A DNA stretch of 47,450 nucleotides from an uncultured beta proteobacterium (lineage in GTDB: Bacteria; Pseudomonadota; Gammaproteobacteria; Burkholderiales; Burkholderiaceae_C), in NCBI GenBank assembly GCA_903844215.1, contig CAIMSP010000096.1, positions 1-47,450 of the forward strand, written 5' to 3'. Both the position numbers and the translations under genes were made by a program. This document shows, in pieces, positions 15,298 to 24,735 of this stretch (positions are counted from its first letter, which is position 1; every line of letters begins with the position of its first letter). Under the pieces are notes generated by a model that did no database searches, was not told where the DNA came from, and saw only the letters and a program-made list of their open reading frames with translations.

Positions 15298-16344
15298 CTA
15301 ATCGCGTTGCTTGAAGAAGGAAAACCAGCCCGCGATGAGCATGAAGATGGCCACGATGGCGACAACGATCCAGAAACCGTTGGGGTCCTGGGACCAGGGA
15401 ATGCCGCCGACATTCATGCCCAGTAGGCCGGCGATGATGTTGATGGGAAGGGCCACGACCGTGGCGATGGTCAGCAAGAACACGCTGCGATTGGTTTGCT
15501 CGGTGGTGTGGGCCACGATTTCTTCCTGCAGCAATTTGGTTCTCTCCTGCAGCGCGGCCAGGTCATTGAGCACCGCAGAGAACTCTTCCGTGGCGGCGCG
15601 CAGTTCCTGCACATCGTCGTCTTCGAACCAGTCGGGTGGACGGTTCAGCAGCCGAAACAGTGTTCCTGGCTCGGGTGCCAGCAGACGCCGCAAGCGCACA
15701 AAAACGCGCCGCAGTGAGCCCAGGGTGCCGCGCTTGGCGGTCATTCGGCCCGACAGCAGCGTGTCCTCGATGGCGTCCACCCGCATGGCGGCGTCGCGCT
15801 GTATTTGCTGCAGCACGTCGGCCTGATCGCGCAGCAGATGCACCAGCAGCGACATCGGCGACTCGAAGCGCTCACCGGCCTTGACTGCCACGCGCAGTCG
15901 GTCAACGCTGCGCAAGGCATGGCGGCGCGCGCTCACGACGCAGTTGCGCTGCACGCACATGCAAAGCGTGGCGATTTCCGAGACGTCGTAGGAGAAATCG
16001 TAGGTGACGTCATTCACCACGACGATCAGGCTGTCGTCCGCATGTTCCACCCGGGTCGAACCCGGGCCCTCCTGCAAGGTGTCGAAAAATTCTTCGGGCA
16101 GGCTGAGCTGCTCGGCCAGCCATTTTTCCGACTGCAGGTTGCTCAGATTGAAGTGCAGCCAGATGAAGTCCTGGCTGTTCGGTTCACGCTCGACCCGAAG
16201 CCAGTCCAATGCCGCACTGCAGTCCAGGGCCTGGGCTGCGGCGCCGGGGGTGAACAGGTAGCCGCAGATCAGGCCCGAGGGGTCGGAGCCATAGGAGGGG
16301 CCTGCGGCCTGCAGGCCTGAGGTGCGGGTGGCGGGCTTGCTCAT
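15298..16344 (-). CDS. CorA/ZntB-family metal ion transporter
   Basis: The protein has 348 residues. A long cytoplasmic N-terminal domain (IWLHFNLSNLQSEKWL, VVNDVTYDF) precedes a coiled-coil stalk and two C-terminal membrane helices. The family signature GMN appears as LLGMNVGGIPW between the helices, the GMNVGGIP form being typical of the ZntB branch (zinc) rather than classical magnesium CorA. The C-terminus ends in a basic FFKQRD. The gene lies 6 bp after ppk2 on the same strand, in a predicted ppx-ppk2-zntB-like operon. Polyphosphate binds divalent cations, so a link between polyphosphate turnover and cation flux is plausible; direction and ion are unknown. Confidence 0.9.
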   Translation of the reverse strand: MSKPATRTSGLQAAGPSYGSDPSGLICGYLFTPGAAAQALDCSAALDWLRVEREPNSQDFIWLHFNLSNLQSEKWLAEQLSLPEEFFDTLQEGPGSTRVEHADDSLIVVVNDVTYDFSYDVSEIATLCMCVQRNCVVSARRHALRSVDRLRVAVKAGERFESPMSLLVHLLRDQADVLQQIQRDAAMRVDAIEDTLLSGRMTAKRGTLGSLRRVFVRLRRLLAPEPGTLFRLLNRPPDWFEDDDVQELRAATEEFSAVLNDLAALQERTKLLQEEIVAHTTEQTNRSVFLLTIATVVALPINIIAGLLGMNVGGIPWSQDPNGFWIVVAIVAIFMLIAGWFSFFKQRD

Positions 16345-16350
16345 GCGCTT

Positions 16351-17277
16351 TCAGCAAACAGTTGGAACGATCATTTCCTTGGGGACCGGGTTGCGCTCGT
16401 AGTCCGGATGGTGAATGCGCTTAGGCAGTGTAACGGCTTCGTGCTCGATCTCGGCGTACGGCACCTGGGACAGCAGGTGATGAATGCAGTTCAGTCGCGC
16501 CTTCTTCTTGTCCACGGCCTCGATCACCCACCAGGGTGCTTCTGGAATATGGGTGCGCTCCAGCATGACCTCTTTGGCCTTGGTGTAGCTTTCCCACAGG
16601 CGGCGCGACTCCATGTCCATGGGGCTCAATTTCCACTGTTTGAGTGGATCGTGGATGCGCATCATGAAGCGCAGGTGCTGCTCCTGGTCGGTGATGGAAA
16701 ACCAGTATTTGATCAGGATGATGCCCGAACTGGTGAGCATCTTTTCGAACTCGGGCACGGTGCGGTAGAACTCTTCAACATCGTCTTCGCTGCAAAAGCC
16801 CATGACTTTTTCCACGCCGGCGCGGTTGTACCAACTGCGGTCGAAGAGCACGATTTCTCCGCCCGCCGGAAGGTGCGAGATGTAGCGCTGGAAATACCAT
16901 TGGCTGCGTTCGCGTTCGCTCGGGGCGGGCAGCGCGGCCACGCGGCAGACGCGCGGATTCAGGCGTTGCGTGATGCGCTTGATGACGCCGCCCTTGCCGG
17001 CGGCGTCGCGTCCTTCGAACAACACGACCACCTTGAGCTTGTGGGCCACGACCCAGTCCTGCAATTTGACCAGCTCGGCCTGCAGTCGAAACAGTTCCTT
17101 GAAATAAAAGCGCCGCTCCAGATCGGCCCCGCCGCGTGTGCCGGCCGCACCCTCGACCAGCCCATCCAGGCGGTCGTCGTCGATTTCCATCTCCAGCTCT
17201 TCATCAAAGCTGTCCAGCATTTCGGCGTGGACCCGGCGTTCATAGTCCTGGTGTTCTTTGGTTTTCATGAGGCTCAT
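16351..17277 (-). CDS. ppk2: Polyphosphate kinase 2 (PPK2 family)
   Basis: The protein has 308 residues from the ATG at 17277; a second in-frame ATG at 17268 is possible, and no strong RBS decides. PPK2 enzymes transfer phosphate between polyphosphate and nucleotides. The Walker A is VVLFEGRDAAGKGGVIKRIT, Walker B is VLFDRSWYNRAGVEKVMGF, and the lid region contains RIHDPLKQWKLSPMD. Single-domain length and these motifs suggest a class that phosphorylates nucleoside diphosphates, but class cannot be settled by eye. The acidic N-terminal tail (EELEMEIDDDRLDG) is variable in the family. It lies 35 bp after ppx and likely shares the Pho box at 18917. Confidence 0.95.
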   Translation of the reverse strand: MSLMKTKEHQDYERRVHAEMLDSFDEELEMEIDDDRLDGLVEGAAGTRGGADLERRFYFKELFRLQAELVKLQDWVVAHKLKVVVLFEGRDAAGKGGVIKRITQRLNPRVCRVAALPAPSERERSQWYFQRYISHLPAGGEIVLFDRSWYNRAGVEKVMGFCSEDDVEEFYRTVPEFEKMLTSSGIILIKYWFSITDQEQHLRFMMRIHDPLKQWKLSPMDMESRRLWESYTKAKEVMLERTHIPEAPWWVIEAVDKKKARLNCIHHLLSQVPYAEIEHEAVTLPKRIHHPDYERNPVPKEMIVPTVC

Positions 17278-17312
17278 TTTCGTTGGGTTTGAAAGGGCAA
17301 GAGGTGGGCGTT

Positions 17313-18818
17313 TCAGCCCTCGGAAATGGTCAGCGACCAAAGCGTCTTTTGCCAGGCCAGGACTTCCTCGCGCAGCAAGTGCGCCGACTGCGGAAAGGTC
17401 TGGCTCCAGCCGTTGCGCCAGCGCAGGCTGAGCTGTTTATCGGTCGCGGGGTTCCAGCGCAGCTGCAAGCCCTTCAGGTCGGGGTCGCGCCGTGCGTGGC
17501 AAAGCACCACGGCCAGGCGCAAGGACAGCAGTTGGGCCACGAAGTCGAGGTCTTCAAAGTCGGCTTCGAGCTTGCGCAATTTGCCGCGATGGCCCAGCAC
17601 CAGCAGGCCCAGTCGATGCAGTTCATGCTGAGCGAAGCCGGGCGCGTCGGTGTTCTCGAGGATGTAGGCGCCGTGCTTGTGCGGCTCGCTGTGCGAAATC
17701 TGGCAGCCGATCTCGTGCAGGCTGGCACCCCAGTTCAATTTGCGCAAGTGCCGGTTGCGGTCCTCGACCGAACCCAGCGAGCCGTCGAACAACTGACGAA
17801 AAAGATGGGCCGCGACCCTTTGCACACGCAGGCTTTGCTCGGCGTCAACGGCGAACTTTTCGGCCAGGCGCTGCACCGAGGTCGAGCGCAGATCGGTCTG
17901 CTCGTGTTCCCGGTCCAGCATGTCGTAGAGCACGCCGTGGCGCAGCGCGCCTTGGGCCGCGCTCATTTCGTCGATTTGGAGCAGGTCAAAGACCGCGCGC
18001 AACACGCTCAAGCCGCCGCCGATCACCGTGCGGCGGTCTTCTCTCATGCCTTCCAGGCGCACGCGATCCGAACGCTGGGCCTTGATCAGGCGGTCCAGCA
18101 TCCAGTCCAGTCCGGCGCGTGTGACCCGGTCGGCCGGCCAGCCCGCAGCGCCCAGCACGTCGCCCACCGCGCCGATGGTTCCGGAGGAACCGTAGGCCAG
18201 GTCCCAGGCGTCGCGCCGGTAGGCATTCAAGGCTTCGTCCAGCACCGCTTTGGCGGCGATCTCAGCCGCTTCGAAGGCCCGGGGCGTGAGCTGACCGTCG
18301 GGGAAATAGCGCATCGACCAGGCCACGCTGCCCACGCGAAACGACTCCATGACACGCGCTTCGTAGCCGTGGCCCAGGATCAGTTCGGTCGAGCGTCCGC
18401 CGATGTCCACCACCAGCCGGCGCTCGTCGGATTGGGGCAGCAGGTGGGCCACCCCCTGGTAAATCAGGCGCGCTTCTTCGCGGCCGGAAATCACGTCGAT
18501 CGGGAATCCCAGAATCTGATGGGCTGGCGCCAGGAATTCATCGCGGTTGCGCGCTTCGCGCAAGGTTTGGGTGGCCACGGCCCGAACCTGTCCTGGCTTC
18601 AGGCCCGCCAGGCGCTCGCCAAAGCGCGCCAGGCAGTCCCAGCCGCGCTGCATCGCCTCGGGCGTGAGGTTGCGATTTTCGTCGAGCCCATTGCCCTGAC
18701 GCACGGTTTCCTTGAAGTACTCGCAGCGGTGAATTTGGCCGTGCTCAAAGCGCCCGATCTCCAGGCGAAAACTGTTGGAGCCGAGATCGACGGCGGCGAG
18801 GAGGGTACCGTTTTGCAT
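17313..18818 (-). CDS. ppx: Exopolyphosphatase (Ppx/GppA family)
   Basis: The protein has 501 residues. It releases phosphate from polyphosphate ends. The ASKHA-type ATPase-fold motifs are present: AAVDLGSNSFRLEIG (phosphate 1), REEARLIYQGV (catalytic Glu), VVDIGGRSTELI (phosphate 2) and YGSSGTIGAVGDVLG. A C-terminal HD-like region (GCQISHSEPHKHGAYILENT) is usual for Ppx. The length matches E. coli Ppx and exceeds GppA-like short forms only slightly. A well-placed Pho box with TACAGT at -10 lies about 80 bp upstream. The gene heads ppx-ppk2-CorA/ZntB-like. Confidence 0.95.
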   Translation of the reverse strand: MQNGTLLAAVDLGSNSFRLEIGRFEHGQIHRCEYFKETVRQGNGLDENRNLTPEAMQRGWDCLARFGERLAGLKPGQVRAVATQTLREARNRDEFLAPAHQILGFPIDVISGREEARLIYQGVAHLLPQSDERRLVVDIGGRSTELILGHGYEARVMESFRVGSVAWSMRYFPDGQLTPRAFEAAEIAAKAVLDEALNAYRRDAWDLAYGSSGTIGAVGDVLGAAGWPADRVTRAGLDWMLDRLIKAQRSDRVRLEGMREDRRTVIGGGLSVLRAVFDLLQIDEMSAAQGALRHGVLYDMLDREHEQTDLRSTSVQRLAEKFAVDAEQSLRVQRVAAHLFRQLFDGSLGSVEDRNRHLRKLNWGASLHEIGCQISHSEPHKHGAYILENTDAPGFAQHELHRLGLLVLGHRGKLRKLEADFEDLDFVAQLLSLRLAVVLCHARRDPDLKGLQLRWNPATDKQLSLRWRNGWSQTFPQSAHLLREEVLAWQKTLWSLTISEG

Positions 18819-18916
18819 GGCTGATTATTGATCGACCTCGTATCCAGGCAGCCCAAACTGGCGTGGCATCGATCGCGCGGTATCGTTTGAATGAGTTCCG
18901 ACTGTAGGTTTGGAAA

Positions 18917-18934
18917 ATGACATTGGCGTGACAA
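18917..18934 (-). promoter_or_regulatory. Pho box of ppx-ppk2
   Basis: On the minus strand TTGTCAC GCCA ATGTCAT matches the PhoB box (GTCA cores 11 bp apart). TACAGT (18901-18906) begins exactly 10 nt downstream, identical to the -10 of the second Mpo1-like gene. Transcription would start about 75 nt before ppx. Confidence 0.83.
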
Positions 18935-18954
18935 AACATGGCGTCGCCAAGGGT

Positions 18955-18972
18955 TTGTCATAAATGTTTCGC
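18955..18972 (+). promoter_or_regulatory. Possible degenerate Pho box of the first pstS gene
   Basis: TTGTCAT AAAT GTTTCGC has a perfect first half-site and spacer but a weak second half. GATGCT (18983-18988) follows after 10 nt, as before 12197. It is back to back with the ppx box, so PhoB could act on both directions. Confidence 0.42.
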
Positions 18973-19024
18973 TTTCAGCCTCGATGCTCGCTCGGAAGAG
19001 AACAATTGAAAGTTGAAATTCACC

Positions 19025-20083
19025 ATGAAGTCAGGTTTGATGGCGCTGTTTGTCGCCATGGCGGCGCTGCCGGCCTACGCAGCTGAAAATCCAAGCATCA
19101 CCGGCGCGGGCTCGTCCGCAGCAGCGCCCATTTACCGCAGTTGGGCTGACGAATACAAGAAGCAAAGCGGTGTCAGTTTGAGCTACGAGTCGATCGGATC
19201 TTCCGCCGGTTTAAAGAAAATACGAGCGGGCGAGACCGGGTTTGGCGCCTCCGACGTGGCTCCGCCGGCGTCCGAACTGCTGCGCGATGGACTGCTGCTG
19301 TTCCCGATTGCGATCACCGGCATCACGCCGGTCGTGCACCTGCCCAAGGGGGTGGTGGCCCAGGTTCGACTCAGCAGCGATGCATTGGCGCGCATCTTTA
19401 TGGGCGAGGTCACGCGCTGGAACGCGCAGGAGATCGTGCAGCTCAATCCCGGAGTCGCCATGCCCGACCTGGCGATCAAGGTCGTGGTGCGCAGCGATGG
19501 CTCCGGAACGACCTACAACTTTGCTGACTATCTGGCCAAGGTGAATGCCGGCTGGAAAGAGAAATACGGCGTCAAGACCACGGTGGCGTGGCCTGCGGGG
19601 TTCATGGCGGTGAAGGGCAGCGAGGGCGTGGTCAAGGCGGTGCAAGAGACGCTGGGCGCGATCGGCTACGTGGACTATGGCTACGTGCGAGACAACCAAC
19701 TGCACCCGGTGCAACTGAAGAACGCCGCAGGGGATTTCATGTCGCCCTCGATCGACGCTTTCCGAACCGCGATGAACCACAGCGACTGGGTCAGCAAGGG
19801 CGAATTTGGCAGCACCCTCACCAACATGGCGGGCGTTGGCGTGTGGCCGATCACCATGGGCACCTTTGTCCTGCTGCCGCGGGTCGGGCTCAAAGCTGAT
19901 CAGACCCAGGCCGCAATGCAATTTTTTGTTTGGGCGCTGATGAACGGTGACGCCCTGGTGCAGGCCAATAACTTTGTCCGACTTCCCGATCGCGTGCAGG
20001 CCACGGCGTTCAAACTCATGACATCGATTCGGGACCCGTCTGGGAATCGCTTGGGCCTGAACCTGTTGCGGATCACACCTTGA
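19025..20083 (+). CDS. pstS: Phosphate ABC transporter substrate-binding protein paralog (PstS-like)
   Basis: The protein has 352 residues. MKSGLMALFVAMAALPAYA|AE is a clear signal peptide; the ATG at 19025 is preferred, with an in-frame TTG at 19013 as alternative. PstS motifs are present: ITGAGSSAAAPIYRSWADEY, FGASDVAPPASELL, VVRSDGSGTTYNFADYLAK and GAIGYVDYGYV. The phosphate-binding SDGSGTT segment is retained. The usual ATFPAP loop is replaced by SSAAAP, and the usual ASDMPL by ASDVAP, so affinity or specificity may differ. It sits directly before a canonical pstS, which has its own Pho box. Confidence 0.9.
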   Translation: MKSGLMALFVAMAALPAYAAENPSITGAGSSAAAPIYRSWADEYKKQSGVSLSYESIGSSAGLKKIRAGETGFGASDVAPPASELLRDGLLLFPIAITGITPVVHLPKGVVAQVRLSSDALARIFMGEVTRWNAQEIVQLNPGVAMPDLAIKVVVRSDGSGTTYNFADYLAKVNAGWKEKYGVKTTVAWPAGFMAVKGSEGVVKAVQETLGAIGYVDYGYVRDNQLHPVQLKNAAGDFMSPSIDAFRTAMNHSDWVSKGEFGSTLTNMAGVGVWPITMGTFVLLPRVGLKADQTQAAMQFFVWALMNGDALVQANNFVRLPDRVQATAFKLMTSIRDPSGNRLGLNLLRITP

Positions 20084-20123
20084 ATCGCGCTGACGGCCCA
20101 TGGCAGGGTAAAGTGCGGTGCGC

Positions 20124-20141
20124 TTGTCACGCGCTTGTCAT
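20124..20141 (+). promoter_or_regulatory. Pho box of the canonical pstSCAB-phoU operon
   Basis: TTGTCAC GCGC TTGTCAT has both half-sites strong and the cores 11 bp apart. TAAAGT (20152-20157) follows after 10 nt. It lies in the 109-bp gap between the two pstS genes and gives the second pstS and downstream genes an independent phosphate-controlled promoter. Confidence 0.9.
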
Positions 20142-20192
20142 AAAACTTTCTTAAAGTCAGCTCATCGTTCAACCCAACCCGAGGATTCCTCC

Positions 20193-21236
20193 ATGAAATC
20201 GATTCGCAAGTTCTTTGCTGCCAGCCTGATCGGCGCCGTCGCCGTGGCTTTCGTCAACGTGGCCGGCGCGCAGGACGTGACCGGTGCCGGCGCCACCTTC
20301 CCGGCACCGCTGTACGCCAAATGGGCCGCCGACTACAACAAGGCCACCGGTGTCAAGATCAACTACCAGTCGGTTGGCTCCGGCGCCGGCATCAAGCAAA
20401 TCGACGCCAAGACCGTGGCCTTCGGCGCCTCCGACATGCCCTTGACCGACGAAGTCCTCAAGACCAAGGGCCAGCTGCAGTTCCCCACCGTCATCGGTGG
20501 TGTGGTTCCGGTCATCAACATCGTCGGCATCAAGCCGGGTCAGCTCAAGCTCACGGGCCCGGTGCTGGGCGACATTTTTCTGGGCAAGATCACCAAGTGG
20601 AATGACGCCGCGATCAAGGCGCTGAACGCGGGTCTGGCCTTGCCGGACGCCGACATCGCGGTCGTGCGACGCGCCGACGGTTCGGGCACCAGCTTCATCT
20701 TCACCAACTACCTGAGCAAGGTCAGCGCCGAGTGGAAGAGCAAGGTTGGCGAGGGCACGGCCGTGAACTGGCCCGTCGGTGCCGGCGGCAAGGGCAATGA
20801 GGGCGTCGGCGCTTACGTGGGTCGCCTGCCCAATTCGATCGGCTACGTCGAGTACGCCTATGTCAAGCAGAACAAGATGACCTACACGCTGCTGCAAAAC
20901 AGCGCCGGCAGCTTTGTTTCTCCGGACGACACCGCTTTCAAGGCGGCCGCCGCCGGCGCTGACTGGAACAAGAGCTTCTACCAGATCCTGACGAATCAGC
21001 CTGGCAAGGATTCCTGGCCCATGACCGGTGCGACCTTCATCATCATGCACAAGCTGCAGGACAAGCCGGCTGACGCCACAACCACGCTGAAGTTCTTTGA
21101 CTGGGCCTACAAGAATGGCGACAAGGTGGCCGACGACCTGGACTACGTGCCCATGCCTGCTGCCGTGAAGACGCACATCGAAAAGTCCTGGGCCGAGATC
21201 AAGGACGCTTCCGGCAAGGCCGTGGCCTTCAAGTAA
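20193..21236 (+). CDS. pstS: Phosphate ABC transporter substrate-binding protein
   Basis: The protein has 347 residues. The signal peptide ends at AGAQD near residue 26. Canonical PstS binding segments are all present: TGAGATFPAPLYAKWAADY, NYQSVGSGAGIKQI, FGASDMPL, RRADGSGTSFIFTNYLSK and SIGYVEYAYV. It captures periplasmic inorganic phosphate for PstCAB. GAGGATTCCTCC before the ATG at 20193 fixes the start; the upstream in-frame extension is leader. It is followed after 31 bp by pstC. Confidence 0.97.
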   Translation: MKSIRKFFAASLIGAVAVAFVNVAGAQDVTGAGATFPAPLYAKWAADYNKATGVKINYQSVGSGAGIKQIDAKTVAFGASDMPLTDEVLKTKGQLQFPTVIGGVVPVINIVGIKPGQLKLTGPVLGDIFLGKITKWNDAAIKALNAGLALPDADIAVVRRADGSGTSFIFTNYLSKVSAEWKSKVGEGTAVNWPVGAGGKGNEGVGAYVGRLPNSIGYVEYAYVKQNKMTYTLLQNSAGSFVSPDDTAFKAAAAGADWNKSFYQILTNQPGKDSWPMTGATFIIMHKLQDKPADATTTLKFFDWAYKNGDKVADDLDYVPMPAAVKTHIEKSWAEIKDASGKAVAFK

Positions 21237-21267
21237 GCACAGCTGACGTCCACCCAAGGGGCCGTCC

Positions 21268-22299
21268 TTGTCCTCGACTCTTTCTGTCAAGACCGGGCCG
21301 TTCGATCTCGCATCGAGCGGCCCGGCACGCACCATGACCACTTCAACTGCCAACCGCAATCCCCGCACCGGGCCGCTGCTCGACCGCATCTTTGGCGGAT
21401 TTGCCATGGGTGCGGCGCTGCTCACGCTGTTCCTGCTGATCGCTATTCTGGGCTCGCTCGTCTGGGGCGCCTGGCCGGCGATCCACAAGTACGGACTGGG
21501 TTTTCTGACGAGCACCACCTGGGACCCGGTGAAGGAAGACTTCGGCGGCCTGGTGATGATTTACGGCACCTTGATGACCTCGTTCATCGCGCTGCTGATC
21601 GCCGTGCCGGTGAGCTTTGGCATTGCGCTGTTCCTGACCGAGTTGTCGCCCTCCTGGCTCAAGCGCCCGCTGGGCACGGCGATCGAACTGCTGGCGGCCG
21701 TGCCCTCCATCGTGTATGGCATGTGGGGCCTGCTGGTGTTCGGACCGATTTTGGCCACCTATGTGCAAAAGCCGCTGCAAGCCCTGTTCCATGGCGTGCC
21801 CTTCCTGGGCGCCTTCTTTGGCGGCCCGCCCGTGGGCATCGGCATCTTGTCGGCCGGCATCATCCTGGCCATCATGATCATCCCCTTCATCGCGGCCGTG
21901 ATGCGCGACGTGTTTGAAGTCACACCGCCGCTGCTCAAGGAATCGGCCTACGGCCTGGGCGCCACCACCTGGGAGGTGGTCTCCACCGTGGTTCTGCCCT
22001 ATACCAAGGCCGGTGTCGTCGGCGGCATCATGCTCGGCTTGGGCCGGGCTTTAGGCGAGACCATGGCCGTGACCTTTGTCATCGGCAACATGAACCAGCT
22101 CAATTCGCTCTCGCTGTTCCAGGCCGCCAACAGCATCACGTCGGCTCTGGCGAATGAATTCGCCGAGGCGGGAGAAGGGCTGCATCAGGCCTCGCTGATC
22201 TATTTGGGACTGGTGCTGTTCTTCATCACCTTCGTCGTGCTCACATTGTCCAAGCTGCTGTTGTCGCAACTGCGAAAAGGCGAGGGAAGCAAATCATGA
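21268..22299 (+). CDS. pstC: Phosphate ABC transporter permease PstC
   Basis: The protein has 343 residues from TTG 21268, which has AAGGGG 8 nt upstream; ATG 21334 is an alternative start giving a shorter cytoplasmic tail. Six membrane segments are visible. The ABC permease EAA-type loop is [23 protein letters not shown], followed by [16 protein letters not shown], typical of PstC. It forms the inner-membrane channel with PstA. The stop overlaps the pstA ATG (ATGA), indicating translational coupling. Confidence 0.96.
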   Translation: MSSTLSVKTGPFDLASSGPARTMTTSTANRNPRTGPLLDRIFGGFAMGAALLTLFLLIAILGSLVWGAWPAIHKYGLGFLTSTTWDPVKEDFGGLVMIYGTLMTSFIALLIAVPVSFGIALFLTELSPSWLKRPLGTAIELLAAVPSIVYGMWGLLVFGPILATYVQKPLQALFHGVPFLGAFFGGPPVGIGILSAGIILAIMIIPFIAAVMRDVFEVTPPLLKESAYGLGATTWEVVSTVVLPYTKAGVVGGIMLGLGRALGETMAVTFVIGNMNQLNSLSLFQAANSITSALANEFAEAGEGLHQASLIYLGLVLFFITFVVLTLSKLLLSQLRKGEGSKS

Positions 22300-23180
22300 A
22301 CGCCACTGTTGCATCCACTGCGGGCGTGGCCCAGGCGGACCCGCGCGAAGCCAAGTACGCGCGGCGCAAGCTCATGAACCACGTCGCCGTCGGCCTGTCC
22401 CTGGGCGCCATGCTGTTCGGGCTGTTCTGGCTGGCCTGGATCCTCTGGGAAACCGTGCGCCTGGGCGTGGGCGGTCTGGTCATGACCACCTTCACCCAGA
22501 GCACGCCGCCGCCGAACGAAGTCGGCGGCTTGGCGAACGCGATTTATGGCTCCTTCCTGATGGTGGTGTTGGCCACCACGGTGGGCGCGCCCATCGGCAT
22601 CATGGCCGGCATCTACCTGGCCGAGTACAACCCCAAGGGCTGGCTGGCGTCGGTGACGCGCTTCGTCAACGACATCCTGCTGTCCGCGCCGTCGATCGTC
22701 ATCGGCTTGTTCGTTTATGCCATCGTGGTGGCGCGCTTCAAGACATTTTCCGGCTGGGCCGGTGTCATTGCGCTGGCGTTGATCGTCATTCCGGTGGTGA
22801 TACGCACCACCGAGAACATGCTGCAACTGGTTCCCGCCGGTCTGCGTGAGGCGGCTTATGCGCTGGGTGCGCCCAAGTGGAAGGTGATCCTGGGCATCAC
22901 GCTGAAGGCCGCGCGCTCGGGCGTGGTGACCGGCATCCTGCTGGCCGTGGCGCGCATCGCCGGTGAAACCGCACCGCTGTTGTTTACCGCATTGAGCAAC
23001 CAGTTCTGGTCTGCCAATCTGGATGGACCGATCGCCAGCCTGCCGGTGACGATCTTCAAATTCGCCATGAGCCCGTATGAGAACTGGCAGCAACTGGCCT
23101 GGGCCGGCGTGTTCCTGATCACCGTGGCCGTGCTCGGCCTGAATATCCTGGCCCGCGTGCTGACGCGCCAGAAGCATTGA
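22296..23180 (+). CDS. pstA: Phosphate ABC transporter permease PstA
   Basis: The protein has 294 residues and six membrane helices. The permease loop is [21 protein letters not shown], followed by [15 protein letters not shown], the PstA hallmark. The N-terminus [22 protein letters not shown] is cytoplasmic. The ATG overlaps the pstC stop. It pairs with PstC to move phosphate inward using PstB ATP hydrolysis. Confidence 0.97.
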   Translation: MNATVASTAGVAQADPREAKYARRKLMNHVAVGLSLGAMLFGLFWLAWILWETVRLGVGGLVMTTFTQSTPPPNEVGGLANAIYGSFLMVVLATTVGAPIGIMAGIYLAEYNPKGWLASVTRFVNDILLSAPSIVIGLFVYAIVVARFKTFSGWAGVIALALIVIPVVIRTTENMLQLVPAGLREAAYALGAPKWKVILGITLKAARSGVVTGILLAVARIAGETAPLLFTALSNQFWSANLDGPIASLPVTIFKFAMSPYENWQQLAWAGVFLITVAVLGLNILARVLTRQKH

Positions 23181-23197
23181 ACAAGGTAAAAGAAACC

Positions 23198-23977
23198 ATG
23201 GAAAATCTCAAGCTAAGCAACGAGATCTCGAAGATTTCGGTCAAGGATCTGAACTTCTTTTACGGAAAGTTCCATGCGCTCAAGGGCATCAACCTGGAGA
23301 TCCCGCAGAACAAGGTGACGGCCTTCATCGGCCCCTCGGGCTGCGGCAAGTCCACGCTGTTGCGCGTCTTCAACCGCATGTTCGAACTCTATCCCGAGCA
23401 ACGCGCCGAAGGTCAGATCATGCTCGACGGCGAGAATCTGCTGACCTCGAAGAAGGACGTGGCGCTGTTGCGCGCCAAGGTCGGCATGGTGTTCCAAAAG
23501 CCCACGCCGTTTCCGATGTCGATCTACGACAACATCGCGTTTGGCGTGAAGCTGTTTGAAAATTTGAACCGCTCCGACATGGATGAACGTGTCGAGTCGG
23601 CGCTGCGCAAGGCGGCACTTTGGGGCGAAGTCAAGGACAAGCTCAACCAGAGTGGTTCCGGGCTCTCAGGTGGCCAGCAGCAGCGCTTGTGCATTGCGCG
23701 CGGCATCGCCATCAAGCCCGAGGTGTTGCTGCTGGACGAGCCCTGCTCGGCGCTGGACCCGATCTCCACGGCTAAGATCGAGGAGTTGATCGTCGAGCTC
23801 AAGAGCGATTACACCGTGGTCATCGTCACGCACAACATGCAACAGGCAGCGCGCTGCAGCGATTACACGGCCTACATGTACCTGGGTGATCTGGTTGAAT
23901 TTGGTGCCACGGAACAGTTGTTCTTCAAGCCCAATCGGCAGGAAACGGAAGACTACATCACGGGTCGATTCGGTTAA
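23198..23977 (+). CDS. pstB: Phosphate ABC transporter ATP-binding protein PstB
   Basis: The protein has 259 residues, normal for PstB. The ATG at 23198 is chosen; an in-frame TTG at 23177 overlapping the pstA stop would add seven residues. Walker A is GPSGCGKST, signature [16 protein letters not shown], Walker [14 protein letters not shown], and the switch His lies in [12 protein letters not shown]. The C-terminal [10 protein letters not shown] is a family signature. The gene follows pstA after a short spacer. Confidence 0.97.
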   Translation: MENLKLSNEISKISVKDLNFFYGKFHALKGINLEIPQNKVTAFIGPSGCGKSTLLRVFNRMFELYPEQRAEGQIMLDGENLLTSKKDVALLRAKVGMVFQKPTPFPMSIYDNIAFGVKLFENLNRSDMDERVESALRKAALWGEVKDKLNQSGSGLSGGQQQRLCIARGIAIKPEVLLLDEPCSALDPISTAKIEELIVELKSDYTVVIVTHNMQQAARCSDYTAYMYLGDLVEFGATEQLFFKPNRQETEDYITGRFG

Positions 23978-24030
23978 TTCAGACCGTCCCACGGTTGGCG
24001 CGAGCATGACAAGAAAAGGAAACATATAGC

Positions 24031-24735
24031 ATGAGTGACAAACATCTTTCCAGCCAGTTTGACAGCGAGCTGAGCGAAGTCTCGTCCCGCGTGATGGAGA
24101 TGGGCGGACTCGTCGAGTCGCAGATCCGCACGGCCGTGTACGCGCTGGCCGAGTTCAGCACCGAGCTCGCCGATCAGGTGACGCAGGCCGAGCGGCGCGT
24201 GAACACCATGGAGGTGGAGATCGACCGCGATCTGTCCTCCATCATTGCGCGGCGCCAGCCCACGGCGCGCGACCTGCGCCTGCTGATCGCCATCTCCAAG
24301 ATCACCGCCAACCTGGAACGCGCGGGCGACGAGGCGGCCAAGGTGGCGCGCATGGTGCGCGCCATCATCGACAGCGGCTCGGCACGCATGCTGCCGGCGT
24401 CGGAGCTGCGCCTGGCCACCGATCTGGCTTCGGGCCTGCTGCGCAAGGCGCTGGACGCCTTCGCCCGGCTCGACGCCACGACGGCGGTCTCGATCCTGAA
24501 GGAGGACGATGCCATTGACCGCGAATTTGACGGCTTTGTGCGCAAGCTCATCACCTACATGATGGAGGATCCGCGCACCATCTCGGCCAGCCTGAACCTG
24601 CTGTTCCTGGCCAAGGCGATCGAGCGCATCGGCGACCACGCGAAAAACATCGCCGAGGTCATCATCTATGTGGTCAAGGGCGAAGACATCCGCCACTCGA
24701 CCATGGAGACCATCGAGTCCGTCGTGAATCCATGA
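24031..24735 (+). CDS. phoU: Phosphate signalling protein PhoU
   Basis: The protein has 234 residues, made of two PhoU three-helix repeats. Metal-binding-type EXXXD motifs are seen as ERAGDEAAKVARM and ERIGDHAKNIAEVI. PhoU links the PstSCAB transporter to PhoR and keeps the Pho regulon off when phosphate is plentiful. AAAAGGAAAC precedes the ATG. The stop overlaps the phoB ATG by 4 nt, so phoU and phoB are coupled. Confidence 0.96.
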   Translation: MSDKHLSSQFDSELSEVSSRVMEMGGLVESQIRTAVYALAEFSTELADQVTQAERRVNTMEVEIDRDLSSIIARRQPTARDLRLLIAISKITANLERAGDEAAKVARMVRAIIDSGSARMLPASELRLATDLASGLLRKALDAFARLDATTAVSILKEDDAIDREFDGFVRKLITYMMEDPRTISASLNLLFLAKAIERIGDHAKNIAEVIIYVVKGEDIRHSTMETIESVVNP

